In this document: positions 34,620 to 44,087 of the stretch, one piece after another | Layout of the letters: the number at the start of each line of letters is the position of its first letter | Position numbering within the stretch: position 1 is the first letter of the stretch | Source of the DNA: Clostridia bacterium | Lineage (GTDB): Bacteria; Bacillota; Clostridia; UBA1381; UBA9506 | NCBI GenBank assembly: GCA_017546245.1 | Contig: JAFYXI010000045.1 | Coordinates: 1-64,000 of the forward strand | DNA length: 64,000 nt | Reading direction: 5' to 3' | The notes under the pieces: model-generated | The model's input: only the letters and a program-made list of their open reading frames with translations | Told to the model about the DNA's origin: nothing | Database searches by the model: none | Translations under genes and position numbers: made by a program

Positions 34620-34732
34620 TGAAATGGCGAAGCCATTTCTCACCAAAAATTTTAAAGAAAAGAGAAGATGTTTATCAGCTTGTAGTTTGTAAGTAAGACA
34701 AAGATGTAAGGAAGAAGAAAAGGAGAAAAATT

Positions 34733-36502
34733 ATGGAATTTTCACAGATTGTAGGAATTGTATTATCGCTTTTAAGCGGTCTTGGATTGTTTTTGTTTGG
34801 TATGAATTTAATGGGCGACGGCTTAGAAAAAGCTGCCGGCGACAAAATGAGCGGCATTATCGAAAAGATGACCGGAAACCTTTTTAAAGGTGTTTTGGCA
34901 GGTATCGTGGTAACAGGGCTTATTCAGTCATCATCTGCCACAACCGTTATGGTTATCGGTTTTATTAATGCCGGAATTATGAAGCTTGGTCAGGCTGTCG
35001 GTGTAATAATGGGTGCCAATATCGGTACAACCGTAACAGCACAGCTTTTAAGTCTTTCCGAAATAAGCGGAAGTGCGTGGTATTTAGCAATATTAAAGCC
35101 GACAAACTTCGCTCCTGTTTTAATCGGTGTCGGTGTTTTCTTTATAATGTTCTCTAAAAAGAAAATTATAAACCATGTCGGTGATATTTTAGCAGGCTTT
35201 GGTATGATTTTTATCGGTATGAGCATGATGGAGGGCGCAGTTGACCCGCTTAAAGAATTACCGTGGTTTCAGACAATGTTCGAATCGCTTACAAATCCTG
35301 TTTTAGGCGTGCTGGCAGGTGCTTTGGTTACTGCAATTATTCAGTCGTCATCTGCATCAATCGGTATACTTCAGGCAGCGTCGGCAACAGGAAACGTTAC
35401 GTTTTCATCTGCCGCACCGATTATTCTGGGTCAGAACATAGGTACTTGTATAACAGCAATTTTATCCGCTGTCGGAGCAAATAAAAATGCTAAAAGGGCG
35501 GCAGTAATCCACCTGGCTTTTAACGTTATAGGTACGGTAGTATTTTTGGTAGTACTCTATTCGATTAAAAATATGATTCCATTCTGGGATGATGTAGCAA
35601 ACAAAAACACAATTGCGAATTTCCATTTGGTATTTAACATAATAAATACCCTGCTTCTTTTACCTTTTACAAAGCTTTTGGTTAAGCTTGCAAACTTTGT
35701 TGTTAAAGATATAGAGGTTGTTGAAGAAAAGTTAAAACCTTTAGACGAGCGTTTTCTTGCAAATCCACCTGTTGCTGTTGAGCAGGCGAAGAAAGAAACA
35801 CTCAATATGGCAAGCCTTGCTTATAACAACTTTACACTCAGCCAAAAAGCAGTTATTGATATGGACTTTGGTATCGAAGAGATTCTTTTGGCAAACGAAG
35901 AGGTTATCGACGAATACGAAACTGACATATGGCGTTATCTTATGAAAATTGTCGATGCAGATTTAAGTACAGCAGACAGTAAATTAACATCAAGCTTGTT
36001 CCACGTTTTAATTGACGTTGAGCGTATAGGCGACAGATGCTTAAATATGTATGAAGTGGCAAAAGATATGCATTCGGGCGGCATTGTTCTGTCTGACAAA
36101 GCGCGTATGGCAATGTCGAATATGATGGATGCCGTAGGCGAAATATTTAAACTTGCTATTTCGTGTTATAACAAGTTAGACATAGAAGCTGCGCACAAAA
36201 TTACAACCTATGAGGATGTAATAGACGAAATGCGTCAGCGCCTCAGAATTGAGCATATGACACGCATGACAAATAATGAATGTAACTTTGAAGCAGGTGT
36301 CGTATATCTTGATTTGGCAAGTAACTTAGAGCGTATTTCAGACCACTGCACAAATATCGCTAAAAGTGTAGAACAGCTTATAAGTAAAAATACAAAATTT
36401 GACCCACATAAAGATTCTAATTCTTTCCAGAAAGAGAATCCGCAGGAATATGCAATTTTATACAAAGAATTTGACGAAAAATATCGCATAGGTGCAAAAT
36501 AA
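34733..36502 (+). CDS. Na+/Pi cotransporter family protein with PhoU-like tail
   Basis: A 589-residue membrane transporter. Two inverted halves each contain the QSSSAT/QSSSAS substrate motif (GLIQSSSATT and AIIQSSSASI). About eight transmembrane segments occupy the first 330 residues, followed by a cytosolic PhoU-like helical domain of about 230 residues. Related clostridial proteins import phosphate or act as regulators. AAAGGAG precedes the start. Confidence 0.93.
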   Translation: MEFSQIVGIVLSLLSGLGLFLFGMNLMGDGLEKAAGDKMSGIIEKMTGNLFKGVLAGIVVTGLIQSSSATTVMVIGFINAGIMKLGQAVGVIMGANIGTTVTAQLLSLSEISGSAWYLAILKPTNFAPVLIGVGVFFIMFSKKKIINHVGDILAGFGMIFIGMSMMEGAVDPLKELPWFQTMFESLTNPVLGVLAGALVTAIIQSSSASIGILQAASATGNVTFSSAAPIILGQNIGTCITAILSAVGANKNAKRAAVIHLAFNVIGTVVFLVVLYSIKNMIPFWDDVANKNTIANFHLVFNIINTLLLLPFTKLLVKLANFVVKDIEVVEEKLKPLDERFLANPPVAVEQAKKETLNMASLAYNNFTLSQKAVIDMDFGIEEILLANEEVIDEYETDIWRYLMKIVDADLSTADSKLTSSLFHVLIDVERIGDRCLNMYEVAKDMHSGGIVLSDKARMAMSNMMDAVGEIFKLAISCYNKLDIEAAHKITTYEDVIDEMRQRLRIEHMTRMTNNECNFEAGVVYLDLASNLERISDHCTNIAKSVEQLISKNTKFDPHKDSNSFQKENPQEYAILYKEFDEKYRIGAK

Positions 36503-36579
36503 ACCATAAGGGATAAAGAGGGCAAAAGCTCTTTTTATCCCCATTCTTATATAAAATAATATTCGAAAGGAAGATTAAA

Positions 36580-38025
36580 ATGGCTTTGTATAATCCCAAA
36601 TCATTAAAAGCAGAAGAATTTATAAACGACGCAGAAATTCTGGCTACCTTAGAATATGCAGAACAAAATAAACATAACTTAGAGCTTATTGACAAAATTT
36701 TAGAAAAAGCTCGCCCCAAAAAGACAGACCACGGAGTTTCGTGTGCAGGCCTTACTCACCGCGAGGCGTCGGTGCTTTTAGCGTGCGATATTCCTGAAAA
36801 GGTCGAAGAAATTTATAAAATTGCCGAAGAAATAAAGCTTGCCTTTTACGGAAACAGAATAGTTATGTTTGCACCTTTATACCTTTCGAATTATTGCATA
36901 AACGGCTGTCTTTACTGTCCGTATCACTTAAAAAACAAACATATCGCCCGTAAAAAGCTTACTCAGGACGAAATCCGTGCCGAGGTTATTGCCCTTCAGG
37001 ATATGGGGCACAAGCGCTTGGCAATCGAGCTGGGCGAAGACCCTGTAAATAATCCTATCGAATATGTTTTAGAGAGTATAAAAACCATTTATTCAATTAA
37101 TCACAAAAACGGTGCAATCCGCCGTGTTAACGTAAATATAGCGGCAACCACCGTTGAAAATTACAGAAAGCTTAAAGATGCAGGAATAGGCACATACATA
37201 CTCTTTCAGGAAACATATCATAAAGAAAGCTACGAAAGACTGCATCCGACCGGACCTAAGCACAACTATGCTTATCATACCGAGGCGATGGACAGAGCAA
37301 TGGAGGGCGGCATAGATGATGTCGGCTTAGGCGTTTTGTTCGGCTTAGAGCTTTATAAGTACGAGTTTGCAGGCTTAATTATGCACGCAGAGCATTTAGA
37401 GGCGGTACACGGTGTAGGTCCGCATACCATAAGCGTTCCCAGAATTAAGCACGCAGACGATATAGACCCCGATGTTTTTGATAATTCCATCCCTGATGAG
37501 ATGTTTGAAAAAATAATTGCCTGCATCCGTTTAGCTGTACCATATACCGGTATGATTATTTCAACCCGTGAATCTGAAGAGGTAAGAGGAAGAGCATTAA
37601 ACAAGGGTATTTCGCAGATAAGCGGAGCTTCACGCACCTCGGTCGGCGGATATACCGAAGAAGAGCGTCCGCACGATTCTGAGCAGTTTGATGTATCAGA
37701 CCAGAGAACCTTAGACGAGGTTGTGCGCTGGCTTATGGAAAACGGACACATACCGTCATTCTGTACCGCCTGCTATCGTGAAGGCAGAACAGGTGACAGA
37801 TTTATGACTCTCTGCAAAAACGGACAGATTTTAAACTGCTGTCATCCGAATGCGCTTATTACTTTAAAAGAATATTTAGTTGACTACGCATCTGACGAAA
37901 CGAAAAAAATCGGTCTTGAATTAATAGAAAAAGAGCTCAATAAAATCCCTAACGAAAAGGTAAAAACGACCGCCAAAAGCTATATTGATAAAATAGAAAG
38001 CGGCGAACGTGATTTCAGATTCTAA
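36580..38025 (+). CDS. hydG: [FeFe] hydrogenase H-cluster maturase HydG
   Basis: A 481-residue radical SAM tyrosine lyase that makes the CO and CN ligands of the hydrogenase H-cluster. The N-terminal cluster motif is CINGCLYC (CxxxCxxC) and the C terminus holds the auxiliary-cluster cysteines CTACYREGRTGD and CCHPNALITL, which separate HydG from thiazole synthase ThiH. It is followed by hydF with a 16-base gap. hydE and the hydrogenase are outside the window. Confidence 0.96.
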   Translation: MALYNPKSLKAEEFINDAEILATLEYAEQNKHNLELIDKILEKARPKKTDHGVSCAGLTHREASVLLACDIPEKVEEIYKIAEEIKLAFYGNRIVMFAPLYLSNYCINGCLYCPYHLKNKHIARKKLTQDEIRAEVIALQDMGHKRLAIELGEDPVNNPIEYVLESIKTIYSINHKNGAIRRVNVNIAATTVENYRKLKDAGIGTYILFQETYHKESYERLHPTGPKHNYAYHTEAMDRAMEGGIDDVGLGVLFGLELYKYEFAGLIMHAEHLEAVHGVGPHTISVPRIKHADDIDPDVFDNSIPDEMFEKIIACIRLAVPYTGMIISTRESEEVRGRALNKGISQISGASRTSVGGYTEEERPHDSEQFDVSDQRTLDEVVRWLMENGHIPSFCTACYREGRTGDRFMTLCKNGQILNCCHPNALITLKEYLVDYASDETKKIGLELIEKELNKIPNEKVKTTAKSYIDKIESGERDFRF

Positions 38026-38041
38026 AAAGGAGGTCTGCCCA

Positions 38042-39232
38042 ATGCTTAACACACCTCAGTCTATGCGTATGACGATTGCCGTATTCGGTCGTACAAACAG
38101 CGGAAAATCATCGCTTGTAAATGCTGTTTTAGGTGAAGATGTGTCGCTTGTGTCAGAGGTATGCGGCACAACGACAGACCCTGTAAAAAGACCGACGGAG
38201 CTTTATCCTATTGGTCCTTGTCTGTTTATTGATACGGCAGGCTTTGATGACGAAACCGAGCTGGGAAAGCTGCGTACCGAACGCACAAAAAAAGTGCTGG
38301 ACAGAGCCGATATGGCAATTTTAGTGGTTGCGGCAGGCGATGAAATAACCACAGCACAAAAATGGGCAGATATGTTTTTTGGGCGAAATATTAAAGCAAT
38401 CGGTGTTTTAAATAAATCGGATTTAATAAAAGATGCCGAAAAAAAGGCAGCAGAGCTTTCGAAAACGTTAAAAATGCCGTTTGTTGCGGCATCTGCGCTT
38501 GTCGGCGAGGGGATAGATAAGGTAAAAACAGCAATTATTGAAAACGCTCCTCGTGATTTTGAACTGCCGTCGATTATAGGTCATTTGGTATCAGAGGGCG
38601 ACAGCGTGCTTTTGGTTATGCCACAGGATATTCAGGCGCCTAAGGGCAGACTTATTCTTCCTCAGGTTCAGGTAACGCGTGATCTTTTAGACCATGGTGC
38701 AGTAATAACGAGTGTTACGGCAGATAAATTAGAAGAAGCACTAAAAAAATTAAAAGAACCCCCAAAGCTTATAATTACCGACTCTCAGGTTTTTCCGTTT
38801 GTTTACGAGCGCAAGCCAAAAGAGTCGCAGCTCACATCGTTTTCTGTGCTTTTGGCAAGATACAAAGGTGATATATCAGCATTTTTAAAGGGTGCAGAAA
38901 AAATTGACACATTAACCGAAAACGACCGTGTGCTAATTGCCGAGGCTTGCTCACATAATCCGCTTGACGGAGATATAGGAAGAATAAAAATACCTAATCT
39001 TTTGCGTAAAAAGATAGGCGAAAAGCTTGAAATAGACATAGTCGGCGGAAGTAACTTCCCCGAAGATTTATCTCCCTATTCGTTGATTGTTCATTGCGGC
39101 GGATGTATGTTTAACCGAAGATATATGCTAAACCGCATAAGAGCGGCAAAAGAGCAAAATGTTGCAATTACAAATTACGGTATGCTTATTGCTAAATTAA
39201 GCGGTATTTTAGATAAAATTACGATAGAATAA
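38042..39232 (+). CDS. hydF: [FeFe] hydrogenase maturation GTPase HydF
   Basis: A 396-residue HydF, the scaffold that carries the 2Fe precursor to the hydrogenase. It has a GTPase domain (GRTNSGKSSL, DTAGF, NKSD) and the C-terminal cluster-binding HCGGCMFNRRYM. ATG 38042 follows an AAAGGAGGT site. It lies between hydG and a decarboxylase gene in one compact run. Confidence 0.95.
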   Translation: MLNTPQSMRMTIAVFGRTNSGKSSLVNAVLGEDVSLVSEVCGTTTDPVKRPTELYPIGPCLFIDTAGFDDETELGKLRTERTKKVLDRADMAILVVAAGDEITTAQKWADMFFGRNIKAIGVLNKSDLIKDAEKKAAELSKTLKMPFVAASALVGEGIDKVKTAIIENAPRDFELPSIIGHLVSEGDSVLLVMPQDIQAPKGRLILPQVQVTRDLLDHGAVITSVTADKLEEALKKLKEPPKLIITDSQVFPFVYERKPKESQLTSFSVLLARYKGDISAFLKGAEKIDTLTENDRVLIAEACSHNPLDGDIGRIKIPNLLRKKIGEKLEIDIVGGSNFPEDLSPYSLIVHCGGCMFNRRYMLNRIRAAKEQNVAITNYGMLIAKLSGILDKITIE

Positions 39233-39243
39233 AAGGAGTCTGT

Positions 39244-40593
39244 ATGTATATTTCAGACAGTCTTAAAAAACACATAAAAACCGAAAAAGCATCGTTTCAT
39301 ATGCCGGGTCACAAGGGCGGAGCGGCATTTTTTGGCACGCCGTTTGAAAATGAGCTTTTGTCCTTTGACGTGACAGAGGTCGGCGGAACAGATTGTCTGG
39401 CAAGTCCTAAAGAGGCGATTGCGCAATCCGAACAAAAGGCGGCTAAGCTTTATGGTGCAAAAAGTGCGTTTTATTTGGTAAACGGCTCTACCTGCGGCAT
39501 ACTTTCGATGTTTTTTGCCTTTTTTAAAGAGGGCGACAGCGTTATTGTTGACCGCTCTTGTCATATAAGCGCAGTCAATGCACTTGTTTTGTGCGGATTA
39601 AATCCTGTTTATGTATCGCAGAATATAGATGAAAAACGTGGTGTTCCGTCAGGGATAACTGCCGATAAAATTAAAAAAATGCTGGAAGAATATCCCGATG
39701 TAAAGGGTGTTTTTATAACAAGCCCCAACTACTACGGAATGATGAGCGAGGTAGAAAAAATTGCAGAGCTGGCACACGAAAAGGGAATAGTTCTTTTAGT
39801 TGACGAGGCGCACGGTGCGCATTTTCCGTTTAGCAATCGCTTGCCAAAAAGTGCAATATCTATGGGCGCAGATGCAGCTGTTGTAAGCCTGCATAAGTCC
39901 TTGCCATGCCCTAATCAGACAGCACTTTTGCTAATTAACGATGAAAAAATGGCAGAAAAAATGCAAAAAGCCATTAATGTATTTCAGACAACCAGTCCGT
40001 CATATATGCTTTTGGTGTATATCGAGGCGGCGCTTGATATGGCGGAAAAACAAGGAAAAGAGTTAACCGACAGGCTTTTAAAATATTTAAAGCCGTTTAG
40101 CCGGTATCAGACAGAGGATCCGTTTAAACTGCTTTTGACTTTTTCGCAAAACGGTATTACTGGATATGAAGCAGAAAAAATATTAAAAGAAAAATTCGGA
40201 ATTTATGCTGAGCTTTGTGATAATAAAAATGTTTTGCTTATGACATCGTGGGGCAACTCTTTTCAGGATTTTGAGCTTTTGGCTATGGCAATAAACCATA
40301 TAAAAGATATAAAAAAAGAGCCGAAAGAAAGTAAAATAACTACAGAGTTTAACGAGGGAAAGCCCGAGCTTTCGCCGAAAATTGCATTAAATTCAGAATG
40401 CGAATGGATATTACCAAAAGACAGCGTTGGTCGCATTGCAGCAGCAAGCGTTACGGCATTCCCGCCGTGTATTCCCGTGCTTTTACCGGGCGAAAAAATA
40501 AGCAAAAAGCAGGCAGACGAGGTAGAATATATGATTTTGCAAAAAACTGCCGAGGGAATAAGAGACGGAAAAATTTGTGTGATAAAGGAATAA
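39244..40593 (+). CDS. Orn/Lys/Arg decarboxylase family PLP enzyme
   Basis: A 449-residue PLP enzyme of the short Orn/Lys/Arg decarboxylase group. Seen: the N-terminal SFHMPGHKGG, the PLP-phosphate site NGSTCGILSM, DEAHGAHFPF with the PLP aspartate, the Schiff-base lysine in SLHKSLPCP, and the C-terminal PPCIPVLLPGE. It probably makes a polyamine precursor (cadaverine, putrescine or agmatine); the substrate is not clear. It begins 11 bases after hydF. Confidence 0.9.
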   Translation: MYISDSLKKHIKTEKASFHMPGHKGGAAFFGTPFENELLSFDVTEVGGTDCLASPKEAIAQSEQKAAKLYGAKSAFYLVNGSTCGILSMFFAFFKEGDSVIVDRSCHISAVNALVLCGLNPVYVSQNIDEKRGVPSGITADKIKKMLEEYPDVKGVFITSPNYYGMMSEVEKIAELAHEKGIVLLVDEAHGAHFPFSNRLPKSAISMGADAAVVSLHKSLPCPNQTALLLINDEKMAEKMQKAINVFQTTSPSYMLLVYIEAALDMAEKQGKELTDRLLKYLKPFSRYQTEDPFKLLLTFSQNGITGYEAEKILKEKFGIYAELCDNKNVLLMTSWGNSFQDFELLAMAINHIKDIKKEPKESKITTEFNEGKPELSPKIALNSECEWILPKDSVGRIAAASVTAFPPCIPVLLPGEKISKKQADEVEYMILQKTAEGIRDGKICVIKE

Positions 40594-40599
40594 ACAGTT

Positions 40600-41220
40600 A
40601 TGAAGGTTAATTATAAACGGCTTATGGATGCCGAAATTGAAAAAATAAAAGCCGCAGGCAAAAAGCCGAGCTTGCTTTTACATGCGTGCTGTGCTCCCTG
40701 CTCGAGTGCTGTGCTTGAGGTTTTAAGCGATGTTTTTGACATAACCTTGTTTTTTTACAATCCGAATATATCGCCCGAAAGTGAGTTTAATTTTCGTCTT
40801 GACGAATTAAAAAGACTTACAGGAGATATGAATTTATCGGACATCAGCATTATTGCCCCAAAATATAACAATGATGAGTTCAGCGAAATTGCAAAAGGGT
40901 TTGAAAATATTGCTGAAGGCGGCGCAAGATGCAAAAAATGCTATCGTCTCAGACTTTCAAGGGCGGTAGAATATGCCAAAAATAACGGTTTTGACTATAT
41001 TACCACAACCCTTTCTATAAGTCCGCACAAAAATGCCGACTGGCTTAACGAAACAGGTAAAGAGCTTTCTGATGCGCAAGGTGTTAAATATCTTTACTCA
41101 GATTTTAAAAAGGGTGAGGGGTATAAACGCTCTTGTGAATTATCAAAGCATTATAACCTATACAGGCAGGACTACTGCGGCTGTATTTATTCTAAAAACT
41201 TACAAAAGGAGAAGATGTAA
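40600..41220 (+). CDS. queH: Epoxyqueuosine reductase QueH
   Basis: A 206-residue QueH (DUF208), the cobalamin-independent enzyme for the last step of queuosine tRNA modification. The paired cysteines CCAPCS, the GARCKKCYRLRL segment, and C-terminal CGCIYS that bind the metal clusters are present. It lies six bases after the decarboxylase gene. No other queuosine genes are in the window. Confidence 0.93.
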   Translation: MKVNYKRLMDAEIEKIKAAGKKPSLLLHACCAPCSSAVLEVLSDVFDITLFFYNPNISPESEFNFRLDELKRLTGDMNLSDISIIAPKYNNDEFSEIAKGFENIAEGGARCKKCYRLRLSRAVEYAKNNGFDYITTTLSISPHKNADWLNETGKELSDAQGVKYLYSDFKKGEGYKRSCELSKHYNLYRQDYCGCIYSKNLQKEKM

Positions 41221-41221
41221 A

Positions 41222-42820
41222 ATGAAAGCGTGTATTATTCAACCGCCATACTCACGGGAGGTATCATTTTCGGATGAGTATTTTGACTATAAAATCAAAA
41301 TGTTAGATGAATGCGACAACTCTGTTGATTTAATCGTGCTGCCCGAATACAGCGATGTTCCGTGTGCAACATCTACATTAGAGGAAACTATTTTTTATCA
41401 TAAAAAATACATAGATGTTCTTTTGGATAAGTGTATCGAAACTGCAAAAAGATGCACTGCTCTGGTTTTTGTTAATGCACTTTATCCCATAAACAACAAT
41501 TTCAGAAATACAACATATGTCTACAATCAGAAGGGAGAGCTTATCGGCAAGTATTTTAAAAAGCATCTGCCGCCGCTTGAGCTTGAAACCTTAGCACTTG
41601 ATTCTGATTATACATTTGAATTTTCTGAGCCTTATATATTAGAAATCGACGGCTTAAGATACGGATTTTTAACCTGCTATGATTTTTATTTTTACGAGGC
41701 TTTTGCAAATATAGCAAGAAAAAATGTTGATATAATAATCGGCTGTTCTCTGCAGCGAAGTGACAGCCACGATGCAATCGAAACAATGTGCAGATTTTTA
41801 GCATATAACACAAATGCTTATGTTATTCGTTCGTCAGTCAGCTTTGACGAAAATTCTGATATTTGCGGTGCAAGTATGGTTGTATCGCCTTACGGCAAGG
41901 TGCTTAAAAATATGAGGGGCAGATTTGGCAAAGAAGTCGTTGAATTTGACCCGAAAGACAAGTACTATAAACCTGCAGGGTACGGCAATCCCGATGCATC
42001 ACACTATGAATACATCGAATACGGCAGAAAGCCGTGGCAATACAGACCGGCAGGCGCAGCAATTATTAAAAACGATGCAATGCTTAGCTATCCGAGAGTA
42101 TGCGCTCACAGAGGCTTCAGCACAATCGCGCCCGAAAACAGCATGCCGGCATTCGGTGCGGCAATAGCAATGGGCGCAGACGAAATAGAGTTTGACATCT
42201 GGCCGACAAAGGATGGCGAGATTGTATCGTGCCACGACAAAAGTCTTGAGCGTGTAAGCACAGGTGAGGGTTTAATAATTGACCACACCCTGTCAGAGCT
42301 TGAAAAATTAGACTTTGGTGTTAAATTCGGCGAAAAATTCAAGGGCTTATCCATCGTTAAGCTTGAGGATATTTTAAAGAAGTTTTCTTGTCAGGTTATT
42401 ATGAACATTCACATTAAACCTTTGTCGTATACAGAAGATTATCCTGAAGATATGATGAAAAAAATCGTTGAGCTGATTAAAAAATACGACTGCGAAAAAT
42501 ATGTTTATTTTATGCTTGAAACCGATATGCAGCTTAAGCAGTTTAAAGCATATGCGCCCGAAATAGCGGTATGTGTGGGTCACTTAAAGGCAAGACCATG
42601 GGATATTGTTGACAGGGCAATAGAACTTGGCTGCGAAAAGGTTCAGCTTTATAAGCCGTATTTTAATCAGGAAATGATTGATAAGGCGCACGAAAACGGC
42701 ATTAAATGTAACGTATTCTGGTCCGATGACGAAGAAGAAACACAGGAATTTTTAAAGATGGGTATAGATACCATACTTACAAACGAATATAACCTGATTT
42801 CGCAAAAGGTAAAAAAATAA
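41222..42820 (+). CDS. Nitrilase-domain plus glycerophosphodiester phosphodiesterase fusion
   Basis: A 532-residue two-domain enzyme. Residues 1 to about 270 are a carbon-nitrogen hydrolase with the triad Glu (VLPEYSD), Lys (YFKKHLPP) and Cys (LTCYDFYF). Residues about 295-530 are a glycerophosphodiester phosphodiesterase with HRGFSTIAPENS, EFDIWPTKDGEIVSCHD and HIKP. Each domain looks catalytically complete. The fusion suggests successive hydrolysis of a compound with both an amide and a glycerophosphodiester, but no substrate can be named. It starts one base after queH and is followed by an SGNH hydrolase. Confidence 0.85.
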   Translation: MKACIIQPPYSREVSFSDEYFDYKIKMLDECDNSVDLIVLPEYSDVPCATSTLEETIFYHKKYIDVLLDKCIETAKRCTALVFVNALYPINNNFRNTTYVYNQKGELIGKYFKKHLPPLELETLALDSDYTFEFSEPYILEIDGLRYGFLTCYDFYFYEAFANIARKNVDIIIGCSLQRSDSHDAIETMCRFLAYNTNAYVIRSSVSFDENSDICGASMVVSPYGKVLKNMRGRFGKEVVEFDPKDKYYKPAGYGNPDASHYEYIEYGRKPWQYRPAGAAIIKNDAMLSYPRVCAHRGFSTIAPENSMPAFGAAIAMGADEIEFDIWPTKDGEIVSCHDKSLERVSTGEGLIIDHTLSELEKLDFGVKFGEKFKGLSIVKLEDILKKFSCQVIMNIHIKPLSYTEDYPEDMMKKIVELIKKYDCEKYVYFMLETDMQLKQFKAYAPEIAVCVGHLKARPWDIVDRAIELGCEKVQLYKPYFNQEMIDKAHENGIKCNVFWSDDEEETQEFLKMGIDTILTNEYNLISQKVKK

Positions 42821-42834
42821 AGGAGATATTAAAA

Positions 42835-43566
42835 ATGAATATTTTATCAATCGGCAACAGTTTTTCTCAGGATGCACAACGATACTTGCACGATATTGCA
42901 AAAAATGACGGATTTGAGCTTAACGCAGTTAATCTTTACATAGGCGGATGTGAACTGTCAACACATTTCAGAAATATGTTAAAGGATGAAAAAGCATATC
43001 TTCTTGAGGTGAACGGTCAGCGCACAGGCTTTTATGTTTCGATAAAAGAGGCTCTTTTAAATCGCAACTGGGATGTAATCACTCTTCAGCAGGCAAGTCA
43101 TTTTTCGAACGATTATAATACATATCAGCCGTATCTTGATAAGCTGGTAGAATTTATTAAAGAATTTGTGCCAAAGGCTAAGATTGTTATTCATCAGACC
43201 TGGGCATACTTAGAAGACAGCAAAAGATTAAACGAGTTTATGGGTTATAAAACGCATAAAGATATGTTTAGCGATATAAAAGACGCATATAAAAAAGCGG
43301 CAGAGACTATAAATGCAGATATGCTGATTCCGTGCGGAGAGTTAATTGTAAATCTTTTAGATGCAGGAATCGAAAGAGTGCACCGCGACGAGTTCCACAC
43401 AACCTATGGTCTGGGACGCTACGCAATGGGGCTTTTGTGGTATAATATGCTCAGCGGAAACAAAATAGAAAATATTTCATTTTCAGATTTTGATGAAGAG
43501 GTGTCTGATAAAGAAATTAAAATTGCAAAAGAATGCGTCGAAAAAACAATAAAGCAGTATAGATAA
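42835..43566 (+). CDS. SGNH-hydrolase-like protein (DUF4886)
   Basis: A 243-residue protein resembling the DUF4886 branch of SGNH hydrolases. It starts NILSIGNSFSQDAQRYLHDI, with the block I Gly-Asn-Ser nucleophile, and has a late HRDEFHTTYGLGRYAMGLLW block that includes the catalytic Asp-x-x-His-like pair. These are usually esterases on polysaccharides. It lies 14 bases after the nitrilase-GDPD fusion, AAAGGAG upstream. Confidence 0.85.
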   Translation: MNILSIGNSFSQDAQRYLHDIAKNDGFELNAVNLYIGGCELSTHFRNMLKDEKAYLLEVNGQRTGFYVSIKEALLNRNWDVITLQQASHFSNDYNTYQPYLDKLVEFIKEFVPKAKIVIHQTWAYLEDSKRLNEFMGYKTHKDMFSDIKDAYKKAAETINADMLIPCGELIVNLLDAGIERVHRDEFHTTYGLGRYAMGLLWYNMLSGNKIENISFSDFDEEVSDKEIKIAKECVEKTIKQYR

Positions 43567-43569
43567 CGT

Positions 43570-43594
43570 AAAAGGTCGCTTTTAGCGACCTTTT
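43570..43594. terminator. Terminator after the SGNH gene
   Basis: AAAAGGTCGC-TTTTA-GCGACCTTTT followed by T-rich sequence. It also lies at the 3' end of the convergent transposase gene. Confidence 0.8.
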
Positions 43595-43760
43595 ATTTAT
43601 AAAAACAATCTTCTTCCCATTTTAATATGTTAGTATCAACATATTCACATATTTTCTGATAATCCTTTTTATTGCGGATGATATGGTCGTGAAATGAGCG
43701 TTGCCAAAGAACGTGATCGAATTTATTTGTTGTATATGATTTTAGTTGTCCGATTATGTT

Positions 43761-43789
43761 TTGTAGGGGAGGGTTTCCATGCCCTCCCG
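43761..43789 (+). repeat. REP palindrome inside the RAYT gene (first)
   Basis: TTGTAGGGGAGGGTTTC, loop, GCCCTCCCG. Same family as 25098-25126. Confidence 0.8.
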
Positions 43790-43925
43790 AATCGTCTAAA
43801 ATAACAATTAAATGAATATGATTTGGCATAATTGTATATTTGTCAATTTTTACACCAATATAATTATTGTTAATGTATTGTATAGATTTTTCTGTTTCTT
43901 TTCCAATTGGTGTTAAGGTATTTTT

Positions 43926-43954
43926 CGGGAGGGCGCAGAGACCCTCCCCTACGA
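43926..43954 (-). repeat. REP palindrome inside the RAYT gene (second)
   Basis: On the minus strand it reads TCGTAGGGGAGGGTCTC, then GCCCTCCCG, differing from 25098-25126 by one base in the head. Confidence 0.8.
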
Positions 43955-44087
43955 TATTTGACAATAAACATTCTCTGTTGTGCGTACATATCGTAACAAA
44001 ATATACTCCCGAGGCGGAATAATCATATCCTTTTAATCTTGTTGGCTTTCGTTTTGGTAAAATTATATTATCCGACATAATTTTGTA

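Larger units (their letters stand above)
43593..44078 (-). mobile_element. REP-associated tyrosine transposase (RAYT), intact
   Basis: A 161-residue Y1 transposase of the REP-associated group. The HUH metal-binding pair is in IMPNHIHLIV, and the C-terminal WQRSFHDHIIRNKKDYQKICEYVD holds the catalytic Tyr. The frame is intact. Two REP palindromes lie inside the coding region, in opposite orientation (43761-43789 and 43926-43954). They are translated as SGGHGNPPLQN and VGEGLCALPK without breaking the frame. Near-identical palindromes occur elsewhere in the window, so this gene probably mobilises them. Confidence 0.92.

Noticed and set aside
42835-43566. Assignment of the SGNH gene as a lysophospholipase acting with the GDPD fusion
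   Set aside because: Only the neighbourhood supports it; the sequence shows the DUF4886-like fold but no substrate signature.
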